A DNA stretch of 64,000 bases from the NCBI GenBank assembly GCA_024397995.1, contig CP073746.1:3408001-3472000 (forward strand), in the 5' to 3' direction. The notes beneath the pieces were generated by a model. The model was not told the DNA's origin and made no database searches. It worked only from the letters and a program-made list of their open reading frames with translations. How positions within the stretch are numbered: position 1 is the first letter of the stretch; the number at the start of each line of letters is the position of its first letter. The position numbers and the translations under genes were made by a program. Source of the stretch: a bacterium SCSIO 12827 (GTDB taxonomy: Bacteria > Pseudomonadota > Alphaproteobacteria > Rhodospirillales > Casp-alpha2). Below, one piece after another: positions 63,360 through 64,000 of the stretch.

Positions 63360-64000
63360 ATGACAATTTCCGTCGCCATTATCGGGTCCGGCCCTGCGGG
63401 GTTTTATACCGCCGACGCGCTCGTTAACGGCGGCTGCGACGTGCAGGTCGATATCATCGAACGCCTGCCCACGCCCTACGGCCTGATTAGGGGCGGCGTG
63501 GCACCGGACCATCAGACCACCAAAAAGGTCGCGCGCAAGTACGAACAGACGGCCCTGTTCGAGCAAGTCCGCTATTTCGGCAATGTCGAGGTCAACAAGG
63601 ATGTCTCCCTTGCCGAGCTGCGCGAGATGTATGACGCGGTGGTCCTGGCCGTTGGCGCGCCCAGCGACCGCAAATTGACCATCCCAGGGTCGAACAAGGA
63701 CGGCGTACACGGTTCCGCCGCCTTCGTCGGCTGGTACAACGGCCATCCCGATTTCCGCGACCTGGAGCCGAACCTCGACATCCGCGCCGCCGTCGTCATC
63801 GGCAACGGCAACGTGGCGCTGGATTGCGCCCGGGTGCTGGTGCGATCCCGCGAAGGCATGGCCGGCGCCGACATCGCCGCCCATGCCATGGAAATAATCG
63901 AGACGGCGCCCCTGACCGATGTTTACCTGACCGGCCGGCGCGGGCCGCTCGACGCCAAGTTCACCAACGTGGAACTGCGCGAACTGGCCGACCTTGAACG
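63360..64000 (+). CDS. FprA/adrenodoxin reductase-type ferredoxin-NADP reductase (C-terminus outside window)
   Basis: The frame from ATG 63360 is open to the right edge (213 codons). It starts MTISVAIIGSGPAGFYTADAL, an FAD-binding motif, then ERLPTPYGLIRGGVAPDHQTTKKV, characteristic of the FprA/adrenodoxin-reductase family, and VVIGNGNVALDCAR, the NADP-binding motif, near residue 140. It should transfer electrons between reduced ferredoxin and NADP. Placement right after korAB suggests that reduced ferredoxin from 2-oxoacid oxidation feeds NADPH, or the reverse. Confidence 0.9.
   Translation, partial: MTISVAIIGSGPAGFYTADALVNGGCDVQVDIIERLPTPYGLIRGGVAPDHQTTKKVARKYEQTALFEQVRYFGNVEVNKDVSLAELREMYDAVVLAVGAPSDRKLTIPGSNKDGVHGSAAFVGWYNGHPDFRDLEPNLDIRAAVVIGNGNVALDCARVLVRSREGMAGADIAAHAMEIIETAPLTDVYLTGRRGPLDAKFTNVELRELADLE

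Noticed and set aside
1..64000. CRISPR array, insertion sequence, prophage, toxin-antitoxin or defence system.
   Set aside because: I saw no regularly spaced repeats, transposase motifs, integrase catalytic motifs, toxin/antitoxin pairs or nuclease-helicase defence genes. The M23 peptidases and the recombinase-type domain are not in a mobile context.

Overview
The window reads as chromosomal core DNA from a high-GC alphaproteobacterium, most likely a member of the Rhodospirillales or a relative. The evidence is the gene content: small alphaproteobacterial families (DUF3126, DUF1244, a BamF/DUF3035-type lipoprotein), Coq7 for ubiquinone synthesis, an endonuclease-type MutL, a complete lipid A/Kdo assembly block, and a ferredoxin-linked 2-oxoacid oxidoreductase (KorAB). 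Genes are densely packed with frequent ATGA or GTGA overlaps. I see no insertion sequence, prophage, CRISPR array or rRNA operon. The only RNA gene I can support is one tRNA-Leu(CAA).

Layout. 1-2.9 kb: a Gld-type ABC exporter (ATPase, permease, auxiliary subunit cut by the window edge). 3.1-5.4 kb: oxygen-independent coproporphyrinogen oxidase with an FNR-type box, then a DUF547 protein. 5.6-11.4 kb: class II DAHP synthase, nicotinate phosphoribosyltransferase, NAD synthetase and CysRS. 11.4-16.3 kb: a formyltransferase-fold protein, a HisKA-PAS-PAS-GGDEF-EAL protein, a helical hypothetical and a TrmJ-type methyltransferase. 16.3-19.1 kb: zinc alcohol dehydrogenase, coq7, dsbB, yqaA. 19.3-21.8 kb: TauD-like dioxygenase, tRNA-Leu, OmpR-type regulator, secreted small protein. 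21.8-24.8 kb: AceE-type E1 divergent from an Lrp/AsnC regulator. 24.8-29.1 kb: DUF3126, ferredoxin, tartrate/malate dehydrogenase, an orphan recombinase-type DNA-binding domain, an M23 peptidase and a MaoC hydratase. 29.2-37.1 kb: ribF-ileS-lspA-bamF-like-M16-M16. 37.2-43.3 kb: pgi-mutL, a methyltransferase-like protein, rsmD, rluB, tadA. 43.3-48.5 kb: DUF6352-like, DUF1244, purD, xseA and a second M23 peptidase. 48.5-54.2 kb: msbA-DUF374-waaA-lpxK-lpxL. 54.3-60.2 kb: LpxH-like phosphatase with glycosyltransferase, lipid kinase, DinB, CurA-like reductase, PmbA. 60.4-64 kb: korA-korB and a ferredoxin-NADP reductase cut by the window edge.

How the parts fit. The LPS block covers lipid A 4'-phosphorylation (LpxK), Kdo transfer (WaaA), late acylation (LpxL-type) and flipping (MsbA). 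An LpxH-like phosphatase and a GT4 glycosyltransferase lie just upstream on the same strand. PncB and NadE are consecutive steps from nicotinate to NAD, and CysRS is translationally coupled to NadE. KorAB would send electrons from 2-oxoacid oxidation to ferredoxin, and the following FprA-like reductase could pass them to NADP. The FNR-type box before hemN suggests the organism changes haem synthesis when oxygen is low.

Most of the window is conventional. The points most worth checking are: a stand-alone recombinase core-binding domain; a cyclic-di-GMP protein with a histidine-kinase H-box but no kinase ATPase; a seven-G run exactly at the waaA/lpxK junction that shifts the WaaA C-terminus; an AceE-type E1 without E2/E3 paired with a divergent Lrp regulator; and several well-formed palindromes in promoter regions.
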